In this document: positions 19,101-29,089 of the stretch, in pieces
Layout of the letters: each line of letters starts with the position of its first letter
Position numbering within the stretch: the stretch's first letter is position 1
Source of the DNA: Diploptera punctata
Taxonomy: Eukaryota > Arthropoda > Insecta > Blattodea > Blaberidae
Length of the DNA: 64,000 nt
Assembly: GCA_030220185.1 (NCBI GenBank)
Contig: JASPKZ010004576.1
Span: 261,001-325,000, forward strand
Direction of reading: 5' to 3'
Made by a program: the position numbers and the translations under genes
The notes under the pieces: generated by a model
Databases searched by the model: none
What the model was told of the DNA's origin: nothing
Seen by the model: only the letters and a program-made list of their open reading frames with translations

Positions 19101-20035
19101 TTGAAATCAATTAATTTAACTGTTGCATCACTTACTATTGAGAGCATAAAACAAGAAATAAACCGTGGGAATACAATTAAATGACAAAAAATGGCCTTGA
19201 AATAACTGTTTCTATAATTTGTCCATTCTTGTGGCAAAGAAATATGTAGAAGTTAGTTTTTGCAGACTTGTTTTAACAACATAATGACATGCAGTAAGGA
19301 GTAATTTAATGAAATCAATTTACGAGATGACTCAAGAGAAATTAAACCTCGCAATAATACATTACGCGCATGCAACACACGGCCTAGTTATTGTGCACTG
19401 AACAGATGACTGATGTAATGCAATTCTCGTCCTGATTTCAATATTATTATAAATAAATTTAACAAAAGACAAAATAGAATCACGCATTTAAAATATTTAG
19501 GTCATTCTTGGTTTCAAAGTAATGTCTTTGAACCGGATTAATTAATTCAGACCCGTATTCCAGAGGTTCCGGGTTCAAATCTCGGCGCTTGACTAACCTG
19601 AAGTTTTTAACACATTTTTTCTCAGTTAATCAAAGTTATAGATAGGAACTTCATTATCAGGCCCCATTTCATCACGTTCTCCATTTCATGATATCGTAAT
19701 AAATAAATATATTTAATCTGATCTTATTAAAAATTTATGAGAGCATAATACAGAATATTTCAATTCCTTCTGGCTTTTTTCGTGTTGAGACTTGAAAGTA
19801 GTTTTGAAGTTCCTTAGGACAGGTTACTGGCCTGACGCTAAGTAGTCCAGTGGTAGGGCTGCTACCTTTTAGTCTCTGGAAAGACATTAGGATACCGCAT
19901 TTACTCAGTACCTGATGGAACGGTTATATCGCCGTGACTCGGTCCTCAGAGCCTCGTTTGTTAAAACGGGTTGTACCACGAGAAGGTGAGGATGAGAATT
20001 AGGTAGGAGAGGTTATACACACGTCACTACCCCTT
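19101..20035. other. Mostly unassigned; two weak tRNA-like spots
   Basis: B-box-like 'CCGGGTTCAAATCTCGG' at about 19565-19585, and A-box-like 'TAGTCCAGTGGTAGGGC' near 19845. Neither folds well enough for me to call a SINE. Confidence 0.3.
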
Positions 20036-20039
20036 ACAA

Positions 20040-20300
20040 CCCAGGATACACACTACTAGATCACAAAAGAAATGAAGACATCTTAGAAGAATTACACATG
20101 GAATCTTTAGAAAACAAAATTTCTGATTATAAGTCAAGATGGATGCAACATGTTCATCGAATGGAAGATCACAGAATACCCAAACAAATGTTAAGATATC
20201 AACCTGCAGGAAGAAGAAGACCAGGACGTCCACTCAAAAGACTTCTGGATGTTGTTTCTCTTGAGGCCGAAACAGGTCAACAAATGGCCTAAATTCGTGA
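20040..20300 (+). mobile_element. LINE-F 3' end
   Basis: Encodes 'MESLENKISDYKSRWMQHVH', 'GRRRPGRPLKRLLDVVSLEA' and 'ETGQQMA', then a short (ATG)n tail. A second copy with the same diagnostic residues is at 35690-35925. Confidence 0.8.
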
Positions 20301-20319
20301 ATGTACTATGATGATGATG

Positions 20320-20765
20320 ATAATACAGAATATTTTGTCATATGGGAGTGAAACTTGGTCTTTGACGGAAGTACAAAAAAATATAATTAAAACAGTTGAA
20401 TTTGATTATTTTAGAAGAAGCCTCCAAAAAATAAGACAGGAAAAATAAGAAATGAATTCCTTTGGAGAGAAATTAATTTCACCACATAGGTTGTTAAGAG
20501 TATCGAAAATCAAACGCTTAAATGGTATGGCCATGTACAAAGAATGGAAAATGAAAGATGGCCAAAAAAATATATATACCAATGGTCACCCCTGGAAGAA
20601 ATAAACATGGCAGACGAAGATGGAAATGGAAAACCTTCGTCAGAACTATAATGGATGAGGGAGATTGAATTTGGAAGAGGGAGATTGGAATGATAGAGGT
20701 AAATGGAAACTGAAGACGGCAAACCTATAAATGGGGCAAAGCCGAAGAAGAAGAAGAAAGAAGAT
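20320..20765 (+). mobile_element. LINE-D 3' part
   Basis: Close copy of 4575-5005: 'SYGSETWSLTEVQKN', 'TVEFDYFRRSLQK' and a 'GEAEEEEE'-type AGA-rich end, with small deletions and stops. Confidence 0.75.
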
Positions 20766-20784
20766 CTGATCTTAGATGTTAAAG

Positions 20785-21100
20785 CATCTAACTAACTCAC
20801 TGGCACTATCAAATCCGTAGGTTGATGGCCGCGCGGACATAAGCTCTCCATACTTCCTATCCTGAGCCATGTTTTCTAATTATCCCTGTAACATCTACTT
20901 CCCTCAAATCGTGGTTAATGTTATTCTCTCATCTCATTCTTGGTCTACCAACTGGAAATTTTCCCTCTGGTTTTTGGTATAAGAACCTTCAAAGCACCTC
21001 TTATTTCCATTCGTGCCTCATGTCCTGCCCATCGCAGTCTACGAGACTTAATTGTTCGTAATATATCCTTTTGTAAAATTGGAGAAACAAGTTCCTTTCT
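20785..21100 (-). mobile_element. LINE-A 3' part
   Basis: Minus-strand C-terminus from the 'CTCACTGGCACTATC' 3' end to the 'RLRWAGHEA' region near 21050; stops present. Confidence 0.75.
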
Positions 21101-21129
21101 TTCTTTCTTTCCTTACGTGACGGCTCATT

Positions 21130-21410
21130 TAAAAGTCCAGTGAGACCTGGATATCTTGATGGCTATTTTCTTTGTTTTGCTAACTGTAAGTAGTTCAACT
21201 GCTAACCCATGCCTATACGCGAGTTTTATTCTTTGAAATTTTTTAATTATTTTTTGTACTTATTTTTTCCTAATTAAAAATAGCTTTTTGTAGATCATCT
21301 TCTGAACTGGAAATCACAGCTTGATCATCGGCAAATAATATTGTATCAAACAATTTATTATTTATTTTAAAATGTTTATTTAAATGTATCTGCCAATTTA
21401 ATATAACTTC

Positions 21411-21447
<37 letters not shown>

Positions 21448-21494
21448 GAGATCCGGGTTCGAATCCCGTCCAGGCATTTATTTTTCTTATCATA

Positions 21495-21533
<39 letters not shown>

Positions 21534-21925
21534 ACCATTTTTGTTGTTTTGTTTTAAAACCCATGTCTATTACAATTTTATTACTTACATATAAACTTTA
21601 ATAGCTATGGCCAAATGTTGAGGAATACCTTTATATCTCATCATATCCCATAATTTTCTTCTGTTTTACGACATCAAAAGCTTTTTCATAGTCTATAAAT
21701 CCTATATATGTTAGGATGTCAAATTATGTACGTTTTTCAAATAATTGAGTCATTGTGAATTGGCCCTATACAGTCGGAACAGGATCTTCCCTTCCTGAAT
21801 CCATTTTGGACATCCAATATAATATTTTCTATAAGTTAATTATGTTTAAGCGGTTTTTTTAAAATATTGACATAAATTTTATAGCACGTATTCAATATAC
21901 TTATTCTTCTATAATTAGAATAATA
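21130..21925 (-). pseudogene. RTE-like reverse transcriptase, interrupted
   Basis: Minus-strand RT pieces: 'YRRISILNTCYKIYVNILKK' and the 'VQNGFRKGRSC' motif (21770-21920), 'GFIDYEKAFDVVK' (about 21660-21710), and 'LFADDQAVISSSEDDLQKA' with an intact active-site pair (about 21280-21350). Between the last two, 21412-21530 holds (TA)n, a piece of tRL-sat and more (TA)n where the 'RQG' motif should be. Frameshifts throughout. Confidence 0.8.
21412..21530. repeat. (TA)n, tRL-sat piece, (TA)n
   Basis: Two TA runs flank a 54-bp piece of tRL-sat (21444-21497): the 3' third of the tRNA-like unit with its B box GGGTTCGAATCCC and terminator. It interrupts an RT pseudogene. Confidence 0.75.
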
Positions 21926-21954
21926 TATATATATATATATATATAAAATAGACA

Positions 21955-22112
21955 AGACTATTCTAATTATAGAGGAATAAGTATATTGAATAGGTACTAT
22001 AAAATATGTCAATATTAAGAAAAACGCTTTAAACATAATTAACTTATAGAAAATATTATATTGGATGTTCAAAATGGATTCAGGAAGGGAAGATCCTGTT
22101 CCGACGGTACAG
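21955..22112 (+). mobile_element. Inverted arm of RT fragment
   Basis: Reverse-complement copy of 21773-21925 (same 'NYRGISILN...VQNGFRKGR' stretch) across an AT core at 21926-21950. It looks like a 5' inversion of the same LINE insertion. Confidence 0.75.
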
Positions 22113-22660
22113 GGCCTATTCACAATGACTCATATATGTATAGTGTATATTTTGGCGATTTTCCATTTTGTATTCTTTAAGGACCCAATTTTCAAAGATA
22201 TAATAAGCAAGTTACCTATCAATATAATTATAGTTTTGTTACATCACAAGACGAAAATAGACTACATCTATAAACATAAAAAAAACATTTTATTTTGTTT
22301 AGTAGGAAGTACATTACGGTGCAAAGAGAATAGTAGTGAGTAATGAGGCGGATATTGTGTGCGTGTACTGAGATAACGCAACTTTGTGTGAATTACATTT
22401 GTCCTAATGACAGTACATAGCGCTGTAGCATCTACCAGCTTTTATCAACCCCTAGACCTTATGCAACACGTTCAGCGCATTGTAGTTAACATTTAATCCT
22501 GTTTGTTGAAAGTTCGCATATTAGACCGACCCAGAGCTCAGCGAATGTCGGATTTACATATTATAAATTAAGTCGGGGTAAAACACAGAAAAAAGAAGTT
22601 TTCAAATCGTCTAATTTTAAACATAGCTTGATTTGCTTATAGTTTACATGACCCTAAATG
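22113..22660. other. Unassigned DNA
   Basis: No gene or repeat recognised. Confidence 0.45.
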
Positions 22661-22664
22661 TTGA

Positions 22665-23155
22665 CTATAAACTATATTTATCTAATATATAAACATACAA
22701 AAAATAGAAAATTACAAATATATCAAACCATAATTCAGAGCATTTTAACATATGGTGCTGAAGTCTGGCAAATTCCTACCAGGGAAATGAAAATAATTTT
22801 AAGTACAGAAATAGATGTTTTAAGATCAGCTGGAAAATCTAGAATGGATAGAACACGAAATAAAGAAATAAGGGAAATTATGGATGTACAAGAGGTGCCG
22901 GACATCATAGACAATATACAAAAGAAAATATTGCAGTGGTATGGCCATGTCAAAAGAATGCCAGAGCAAAGATTGCCAAAAATTGTTATGGAAAGGATCC
23001 CAATGGAAAGGAGGAAGAGAGGAAGACCGAAGAAAACTTGGATAGAAGGGGTACAAGCAGCTATGAATATCAGAGGAACGGAGGAAGATCAATGGATGGG
23101 CAGAGAGGAATGGCGTTTGGTTTCCGGAAGACGGCGGCAGCTGCCATGATACCGG
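22665..23155 (+). pseudogene. LINE-C C-terminal domain
   Basis: Open frame 22658-23149, RTE-type end: 'KLQIYQTIIQSILTYGAEVW', 'RTRNKEIREIMDVQE', 'KKILQWYGHVKRMPEQRLPK', 'RRKRGRPKKTWIEGV', ending 'EEWRLVSGRRRQLP'. RT palm and endonuclease are missing, so this is a 5'-truncated copy. Nearly the same sequence is at 44930-45400. The 3' end after the stop is 'CCGGATGAT'. Confidence 0.85.
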
Positions 23156-23353
23156 ATGATGCGCGGTCATGCCGTTGATCCGATTGTGCAAAATGTTCAG
23201 GAGATTCCCCGGATGAGCATAGCTTATAAGAGAGTTGTGATACTCAACTCCTATCACCCTTAAAAATCGCTCTTTATAGTGGAAAACGTGAAAAAAGTAG
23301 CTTTTTGGACACTTAAATGGCTTACGCTGCCTAAACCATAACAAATACATAAG

Positions 23354-23354
<1 letters not shown>

Positions 23355-23392
<38 letters not shown>
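23355..23392. repeat. (TA)n microsatellite
   Basis: TA run directly upstream of a LINE-F end. Confidence 0.95.
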
Positions 23393-23394
<2 letters not shown>

Positions 23395-23398
23395 ATTT

Positions 23399-23680
23399 TT
23401 GAGATCTGTTAAAGGGTGCACTAAGGAAGACAGAATCAAGAACAATGAAATAAGACAGGAACTTGAAATATTTGCAATAACTGATAAAATGGATACATAT
23501 AGACAAAAATGGAAGCAACACATAGACAGAATGAATGAAGACAGATATCCAAAACAAATAACAAAATACAAACCTAAAGGCACCCGAGATGTGGGCAGAC
23601 CTAGAAAGAGATGGGCTGAAGTCGGAACGGGTCAACAGACCTAATCCATGAATGAAGATGATGATGATGATGATATATGT
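23399..23680 (+). mobile_element. LINE-F 3' end
   Basis: Open frame 'VKGCTKEDRIKNNEIRQELE', 'TYRQKWKQHIDRMNEDRYPK', 'TRDVGRPRKRWAEVGTGQQT' and stop, then (GAT)n. 5'-truncated in the (TA)n. Confidence 0.8.
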
Positions 23681-23709
23681 AATTGAATATCTCAAAATGC
23701 TCTACAAAA

Positions 23710-24194
23710 AAGTCCGCGACAGCATATATTTATCTCTTACGGATAAACTCACAATAACCATTTTTGTCTTTCATTGATGCCAAGAAGATCGAGACAAGTA
23801 CAGTACGTAGATTCTGTGCAAACATAGCAGCACATGGCGGGTATTCATTTAGGGATAACTCACAAAAACGAATTTTGTCTTTTAGCTCATTTATGCCAAA
23901 TAAGATCGAGATAAGTAGATTCCCGAGCAACAGCGGGTAATCAGCACGGGGAATCTTAAAATAAGTACGATATACATTTATAATTACTGTTCATTCTACT
24001 TATTCAACTATTCATAAGAAGTACATTAGTTTTTGTCTTTCAGCTTATTTTTGCCAAGAAGATCGGGATGAGTAGTGGTAATCAGCACGGAGTATCTAAA
24101 AAATATAAATTTATAATTAATTTTCCTTTTACATATTCAAGCATATTAAGTGTCATTAATTAAGGGTAGCAGCGCACGCCGGCTATTAGCTAGT
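23710..24194 (+). mobile_element. Helitron-like non-coding element
   Basis: Contains about three diverged subrepeats ('TTTTGTCTTTCAGCTCATT...GCCAAGAAGATCGAGA...GGTAATCAGCACGG') and ends GTAGCAGCGCACGCCGGCTA, TTAGCTAGT. A GC-rich hairpin followed a few bases later by CTAGT fits Helitron 3' termini. A relative at 28385-28640 shares both blocks. No Rep/helicase coding seen. Confidence 0.55.
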
Positions 24195-24259
24195 CTGCTA
24201 TATTTGTAGCCCTTCTTAACCCTTAATTTGGCGAAATAGTACTTTTTGTGTCCGTTATT

Positions 24260-24840
24260 TAAATACAAGGCTATTCAGAAAGATGGAACAGAGTTCAAAC
24301 ATTTATTTCTTCACAACATCAAACAATAGAAACACAATTCCAACGTTCCTGGAAGTAGAAAAAATCGAAGATCCGATCACGACCACATTGGCGCTGTTGC
24401 TTGTCATGTTCAGTGTTTCTATCAAAATGGCGACACAATAGGATGTTGGACTGGAAGAGTAGGAGCCGAAAATCAACTAATCGCCGATGGCCTCCCAGGT
24501 CACCAGACCTAACCCCGTGTGATTTTTATCTGCGGGAATACGTAAAAGTCCATATTTTTATCCCTCCCCCTATGCCTGAAACTCTTAAAAATCTGCGATA
24601 TCGAATTGTTGAAGCTGTGAATTTGATAACTAGAGACCAGCTGATTCGTGTGTTGCAAGAAATGAGCCACCGTTTTGATATTTGTCTTGTAACACATGGT
24701 GCTCATATTGATTGCATAACATAGTGAAATATGAACTTTTTTTCTTTCCAGGAATGTTGGAATTGTGTTTCTATTTTTTGTAGTTTGGAAGAAATAAATG
24801 TTTAAAGTCTGTTCCTTCTTTCTGAATAGCCCTGTATTTA
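24260..24840 (+). mobile_element. Tc1/mariner-type element, internally deleted
   Basis: Long inverted ends of about 85 bp: left AATACAAGGCTATTCAGAAA, right its reverse (TTTCTGAATAGCCCTGTATT); both outer ends sit at TA. 581 bp in all, with only the last part of the transposase left. The inner TIR edges both reach AGGAA.GTTGGAATTGTGTT. Confidence 0.8.
24446..24724 (+). pseudogene. mariner-like transposase C-terminus
   Basis: In-frame residues include 'WPPRSPDLTPCDFYLREYVK', the region around the third acidic residue of the Tc1/mariner DDE/D triad (the D of 'TPCDF'), then 'ETLKNLRYRIVEAV' and 'HRFDICLVTHGAHIDCIT' and stop. The N-terminal DNA-binding part and the first two acidic residues are deleted; the upstream join is out of the normal protein. 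The copy cannot transpose itself but its intact TIRs could be used in trans. Confidence 0.8.
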
Positions 24841-24965
24841 GGACCGCAATGAAAATAAAATCGTGTAAAACTATGTTATTATTGTGCATTATTATATAAT
24901 TTGATAAATACTTAAGTAATTTCTACTAGCTTGTTTTTCAATTGTTTTATGAATAATATTTAATA
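24841..24965 (+). repeat. Dispersed repeat U2
   Basis: 'GAAAATAAAAT.GTGTAAAA...TTATTATTGTGCAT' and 'AAGTAATTTCTACT' also occur at 32405-32600 and 45945-46030. Non-coding. Confidence 0.45.
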
Positions 24966-25068
24966 AAATATAGGACACATGATAGGTTCAAGTCACTGGT
25001 TGAGGTCCTATAGTATAACATATAACATACACACACACACACACATATATAAATGTTTGAATTGGATT

Positions 25069-25139
25069 CGCCTGGTGGTGTAATGGATATCACACTGAAG
25101 TACAGACTCAGAGATCCGGGTTCGAATCCCGTCCAAGCA
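25069..25139 (+). tRNA. tRNA-like cloverleaf, tRL-sat
   Basis: 71-nt unit as at 461-531 with GGTGGTGTAATGG in the D arm; G-to-A changes weaken the anticodon stem (CTGAA/CTCAG) and the acceptor (CCAAGC). TTTATTTTT follows. Confidence 0.45.
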
Positions 25140-25365
25140 TTTATTTTTCTTATCATACCATATTAAGCTTGCATTGCTCAATGCTAAACATTTAATTATA
25201 ACATCGATAAAGCGTCACTGCTATAAAGTGAAAAAAGTTATCTTTAATTTGCTTACTTGTTATAGTCAGCTACTAGATGGCAGTGAAGACCGAGTTCTCG
25301 CGACATCTAGTAATAATGGAGAATATAATACATATATAAGAAAAAACAAATGTTTGAATTGGATT

Positions 25366-25436
25366 CGCCTGGTGGTGTAATGGATATCACACTGAGGTAC
25401 AGACTCAGAAATCCGGGTTCGAATCCCGTCCAGGCA
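25366..25436 (+). tRNA. tRNA-like cloverleaf, tRL-sat
   Basis: Second unit of the dimer; acceptor and anticodon stems intact, ACA in the anticodon place, terminator TTTATTTTT. Confidence 0.5.
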
Positions 25437-25534
25437 TTTATTTTTCTTATCATACCATATATATATAATTTTAATACGTTATTGAATGATTTTTGTGGAA
25501 TTTAGAAATATTGCCATGATATTACAAAATAATT

Positions 25535-26225
25535 CATTTTGACAATCTCTGAAAGTAAATCGAAAGTAATGGCATTCAACGGGAAAGACCACATGAGGTG
25601 TAAAATCAACATTAATAATAGTACAATACAACAGGTGAACAATTTCAATTATTTAGGACACAATGTATCAAACTGCCAGAAGGAAGATATTAATATTATA
25701 ATAAAGATGAAAGGTTCACCCGAATGGGTATTTTTTTGTTTCAACGAGAAAAAAATATATTAATATTAAATTTAATAAGTTTGATAGAATGTGTGCCACT
25801 ATAAAACGGACATCGAAAAATAAAACTTTGAGGAGTATATAATTAAAATTTTATAAAATTATTGCAGTACCTGTCACAACATATGCACGTGAGAATTGTA
25901 CTCTTAACCGTTCAGACAGAAGAAAAATATCAACTGCAGAAATGAAGTTCTCACGGTCAGTTGCAGGTGTGATAGTTTTGGACAGAAAAAGAAATGAAGA
26001 TATTAGAAAAGGCCTAAATATTTTTAATTTAACAAATAGAATTGACAACATGAGAAACAACTGGTATGAACATGTTAAAAGAATGCCTGCAAATAGAATC
26101 CCTCAGCTGTTAAGTACGAACCAATAGGACATAGAAGTGTTTAACGCCCATTTACTAGATGAGAAGACTCATTAAATCCCACTTGATGTGAAAACAGGTC
26201 AAAAAGTCTAATTCATGAAGTAGAA
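25535..26225 (+). pseudogene. LINE-F-like RT C-terminus
   Basis: 'SESKSKVMAFNGKDHMRCK', 'VNNFNYLGHNVSN', then 'DRRKISTAEMKFSRSVAGVI', 'VLDRKRNEDIRKGLN', 'NWYEHVKRMPANRIPQ'. Follows the order after the RT palm; several shifts and stops. Ends with 'TTCATGAAGTAGAAGAAG'-type tail. Confidence 0.75.
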
Positions 26226-26239
26226 GAAGAAAAAAATAA

Positions 26240-26565
26240 TAATAGTAATAATAATAGGCTAATAGTAATAATAATAATAATAATAATAATTTATTTATAT
26301 ACCGAATTTTAATGTTTACACATCTTTCTGTGCCTAAAGTTTTATTTTTCTTCTCCATCCAATCCATGTCCTCCAGTCCTCTTGCTCTCATTCCAGTTCT
26401 TATTTCCTGCATCCACCAGTTTCGAGGTCTTCCTCTCCTCCTTCTTCCAGGTGGACATCATTCCAATGTTTTCCTGGGTAATCTTTCTTCTTGGATTCGT
26501 CGTACGTGCCTATACCAATTTAATTGCTTATACCGTATATAGTCTACTATTGAATAACCAATATT
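26240..26565 (-). mobile_element. LINE-G 3' end
   Basis: Minus strand: 'LNWYRHVRRIQEERLPRKTL', 'GRRRRGRPRNWWMQEIRTGM', 'GLEDMDWMEKKNKTLGTERC', ending in 'VNIKIRY' and an (ATT)n tail. Relative of 42420-42580. Confidence 0.75.
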
Positions 26566-26609
26566 CATTTTTTCTCTTATAATATATAATAATAATAATA
26601 ATAATAATA

Positions 26610-26663
26610 ATTTATTTATATACAGGATTTTAATGTTTACACATCTTTCTGTGCCTAAAGTTT

Positions 26664-26668
<5 letters not shown>
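26610..26668 (-). mobile_element. LINE-G tail fragment
   Basis: Repeats the LINE-G end (GTTTACACATCTTTCTGTGC) between two (TAA)n runs. Confidence 0.65.
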
Positions 26669-26699
<31 letters not shown>

Positions 26700-26706
<7 letters not shown>

Positions 26707-26938
26707 GGTAGAGCACCAATGTATATTATGAAACGGATTGGTGAAGTCAGAAAAGGACTTAAAATTGACAGAAAGTACTAAAGAAGATATCATGAACAGA
26801 GATATCTTTAGAATTGGGGTGCATAAGAGGCAAGTTGATCAAGAGAACAAACCGAAGACGAAAACATGGGCAGACGAGAGAAAGGAAGCTATAAACCAAA
26901 AAAATAAGGAAATATGGTTTCAAAGGAAACGCCTCTAA
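26700..26938 (+). other. Open frame fragment, unrecognised
   Basis: 66 codons (26738-26938) rich in Lys/Glu: 'KTKTWADERKEAINQKNKEI' then a stop. It follows (TAA)n. It may be a LINE C-terminus but no signature is clear. Confidence 0.3.
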
Positions 26939-26939
26939 G

Positions 26940-27420
26940 TACTTTGCGTAGTCCTACCTGGGCTCATTCTCAATAAATAATAATAACAATAATAAGTAAT
27001 AATGACCTCTAGATCCTTTCAACTTTTCTGTTATTACATGTTCTGAAAAAATCGAAATGGTTTTGTATGTGCTCATGTAATTAATACGTTCATAAGCTTT
27101 ATGGCCTCTGTGAGTTATAAATAATAGAGTGTGTGAGGCCTATAGTGCGCTGGGGAATAAAAGATAAATAGGTTTCTGATATGCCCAATACACGGAACTG
27201 CATGACATTAAGAGCAGGTAATTCGACGCTATTACCCAGAAAGTAATTACACATAATTACGGCGCTCTGCACCCCCCCCCGTAAGGTTTTATGTGAAGTA
27301 TTATGATTAGTGAACACGTAGGGTTCTATACCTCGATATAGCTTACTTACATCGAGAGCTGGATGTCTTAATTCAAAACATAGGATTTCGCATAATTCCC
27401 ATTGGAATTTCCTTCTAACT
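26940..27420. other. Unassigned DNA
   Basis: No repeat or gene recognised. Confidence 0.45.
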
Positions 27421-27424
27421 AACT

Positions 27425-28380
27425 AATTCTAACTGGCTCTATCGAACTCGTAGATTCATGGCAGCGCAGACATAAGCTCTCCATATATCCCTATCCTGAG
27501 CTAATATTTTCCAATCATCTGTATAATCTACTTCACTCAAATCATGGATAATGTTATTCTCCCACCTCATTCTTGGTCTATCAACCGGGCGTTTTCCCTC
27601 TGGTTTTCCTATAAGAAGCTTCCATGCACCTCTTTTTTTACCCAATCGTGCCACATGTCCTGCCCATCGCAGTCTATGAGATTTAACTGTTATTATAATA
27701 TCTGGCTTCCTACATGTATCATGTAGCTCACTATTATGTAGTTTATTCCATTCTCCTGTCTGTTCATCTCTTTTTGGCCCAAACATTTTCTTAAAAACTT
27801 TATTCTCAAATACTCGTAATCTCCTTTCCTCCCTTATAGTAAGAGTCCATGTTTCGCATTCATATAATATAACTGGGAGAATAACAGTGTTATATATTTT
27901 TCAACTTAACATTTTTTTGAAAGGAGTTGGGACGACAAGAGTCCCTGTAATGCAAAATAACATGCATTTCCAGAATTGAGTCTATGTTTAATTTCTTTGT
28001 GCATCTCATTCCTATTTGTAATTATTGTTCCTAGGTATTTGGATTCAGCCACTTCTTCAAAATTTCCCTCATTTGCCATTCGTTGTCCATTTTTATTCCC
28101 TGTCTTTCAGCCTTTGACATTGATTCCCTGAAGTAGTCCCCGCCCTGAGAACCGACTGAGGGACTATTGTACCTCCAGATAATTTTACCTCAGTGGAACC
28201 CATGCCCACGTTTCTTGTCGGTTGTATTCTTAGAATGAAATATTGTAACTCTTTCGACCAAGGACTTTCTTCGTCTGGCTTATCACCTTCGACCTCTCCG
28301 CCATGGGTAACCCTTTCGGCAGCAATGCTACCGCCGGCATAGCTATCGGGGCCATTAAAGCTTGCAAGCCAGCCCACAAC
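27425..28380 (-). mobile_element. LINE-A deletion derivative
   Basis: On the minus strand: 5' module (28380-28100; 'GPDSYAGGSIAAERVTHGGE', 'VPQSVLRAGTTSGNQCQRLK') joined near 28095 to the region just upstream of 'MANEGNFEEVA', then the C-terminus 27439-27786 ('FGPKRDEQTGEWNKLHN', 'RLRWAGHVARLGKKRGAWKL', 'RPVDRPRMRWENNI') to 27425. The endonuclease and RT palm (more than 1.5 kb expected) are missing. Confidence 0.8.
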
Positions 28381-28384
28381 GATA

Positions 28385-28640
28385 AGGTAAAGATACTATC
28401 CACAAATTATTCTTTTACGGATAACTCACAATAATATTTTTTTTTTCAGCTCATTGATGCCAATAAGATCTGATTAAGTAGATTCCCGGGCAATGCCGAT
28501 TAATCAGCACGGGGCATCTAAAATCCATTACGATATAAATTTATAATAATTTATCTTTTTACTTATCCAAACATACATGAAAACACATTTCATATATTTA
28601 GGCGTAGCAGCGCACGCCGGGTATTAAAGTGTAAAAGGAC
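28385..28640 (+). mobile_element. Helitron-like element fragment
   Basis: Matches 23840-24180: 'CAGCTCATTGATGCCAA', 'GTAGATTCCCGGGCAATGCC', 'TAATCAGCACGGGG', ending GGCGTAGCAGCGCACGCCGG, GTATTA. The hairpin GGCGT/ACGCC is intact; the last CTAGT is lost. Confidence 0.5.
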
Positions 28641-28798
28641 TAAGTTGGCGTGATTTCTGCTATCCTTGTCTAGAGAACTGTTCTTCCACCCTTCGCAAAA
28701 CACAATGGGTTACCCTTGTAAAATTACTTAGGAATGCTAGAAAAACTCCGCCCCCTTACTTCCGTCCAGTCACTTTTGTGTCAGGTAATTTTTGTCAG

Positions 28799-29087
28799 TG
28801 GCGACTGGTTCAGAGCGCTCTGTTAAAAGTGACTGCAGAAAATTGTAGAAGAGCGTGTGAACACACTGAAAATATTGAAGAGTCACATTGGCAGGCAGAC
28901 GGTTTAATGGACGAAATTAGTGATCGGTTTGAAACAAATTTACACGATACCGACGACGATGAAAATGAAAATGAAGACATAGAAACTTGTCAGGAAGAAT
29001 CTTTAGAAGAAGGAAATGCCACCACTGATCTATGTTCACTACAGGGAGTGTCTCCCTACCGCTGTCACCGTGAAGGGATATGCGTAT
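28799..29087 (+). pseudogene. Possible DDE transposase C-terminus
   Basis: Open frame without an ATG: 'WRLVQSALLKVTAENCRRAC', 'EHTENIEESHWQADGLMDEI', then an acidic stretch 'DTDDDENENEDIETC'. A short W/C-rich helix followed by an acidic end is typical of pogo/Tigger-like or other domesticated DDE proteins; the catalytic core is absent. TTTTTGTCAG just upstream could be a splice acceptor, and GATGGTGAGT after the stop looks like a donor, so an exon of a host gene is the alternative. Uncertain. Confidence 0.35.
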
Positions 29088-29089
29088 GA

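Larger units (their letters stand above)
25050..25460 (+). repeat. tRL-sat tandem dimer
   Basis: Two tRNA-like units exactly 297 bp apart in the same orientation, with the full intervening monomer including the ACTAGATG/CATCTAGT hairpin. Confidence 0.8.

Noticed and set aside
22826..23350. 174-residue minus-strand open frame
   Set aside because: Shadow of the LINE-C C-terminus on the other strand.
24955..25060. Cys tRNA gene cluster of the cell
   Set aside because: The anticodon place is ACA and not GCA, there are stem mismatches, and the units are embedded in a satellite.
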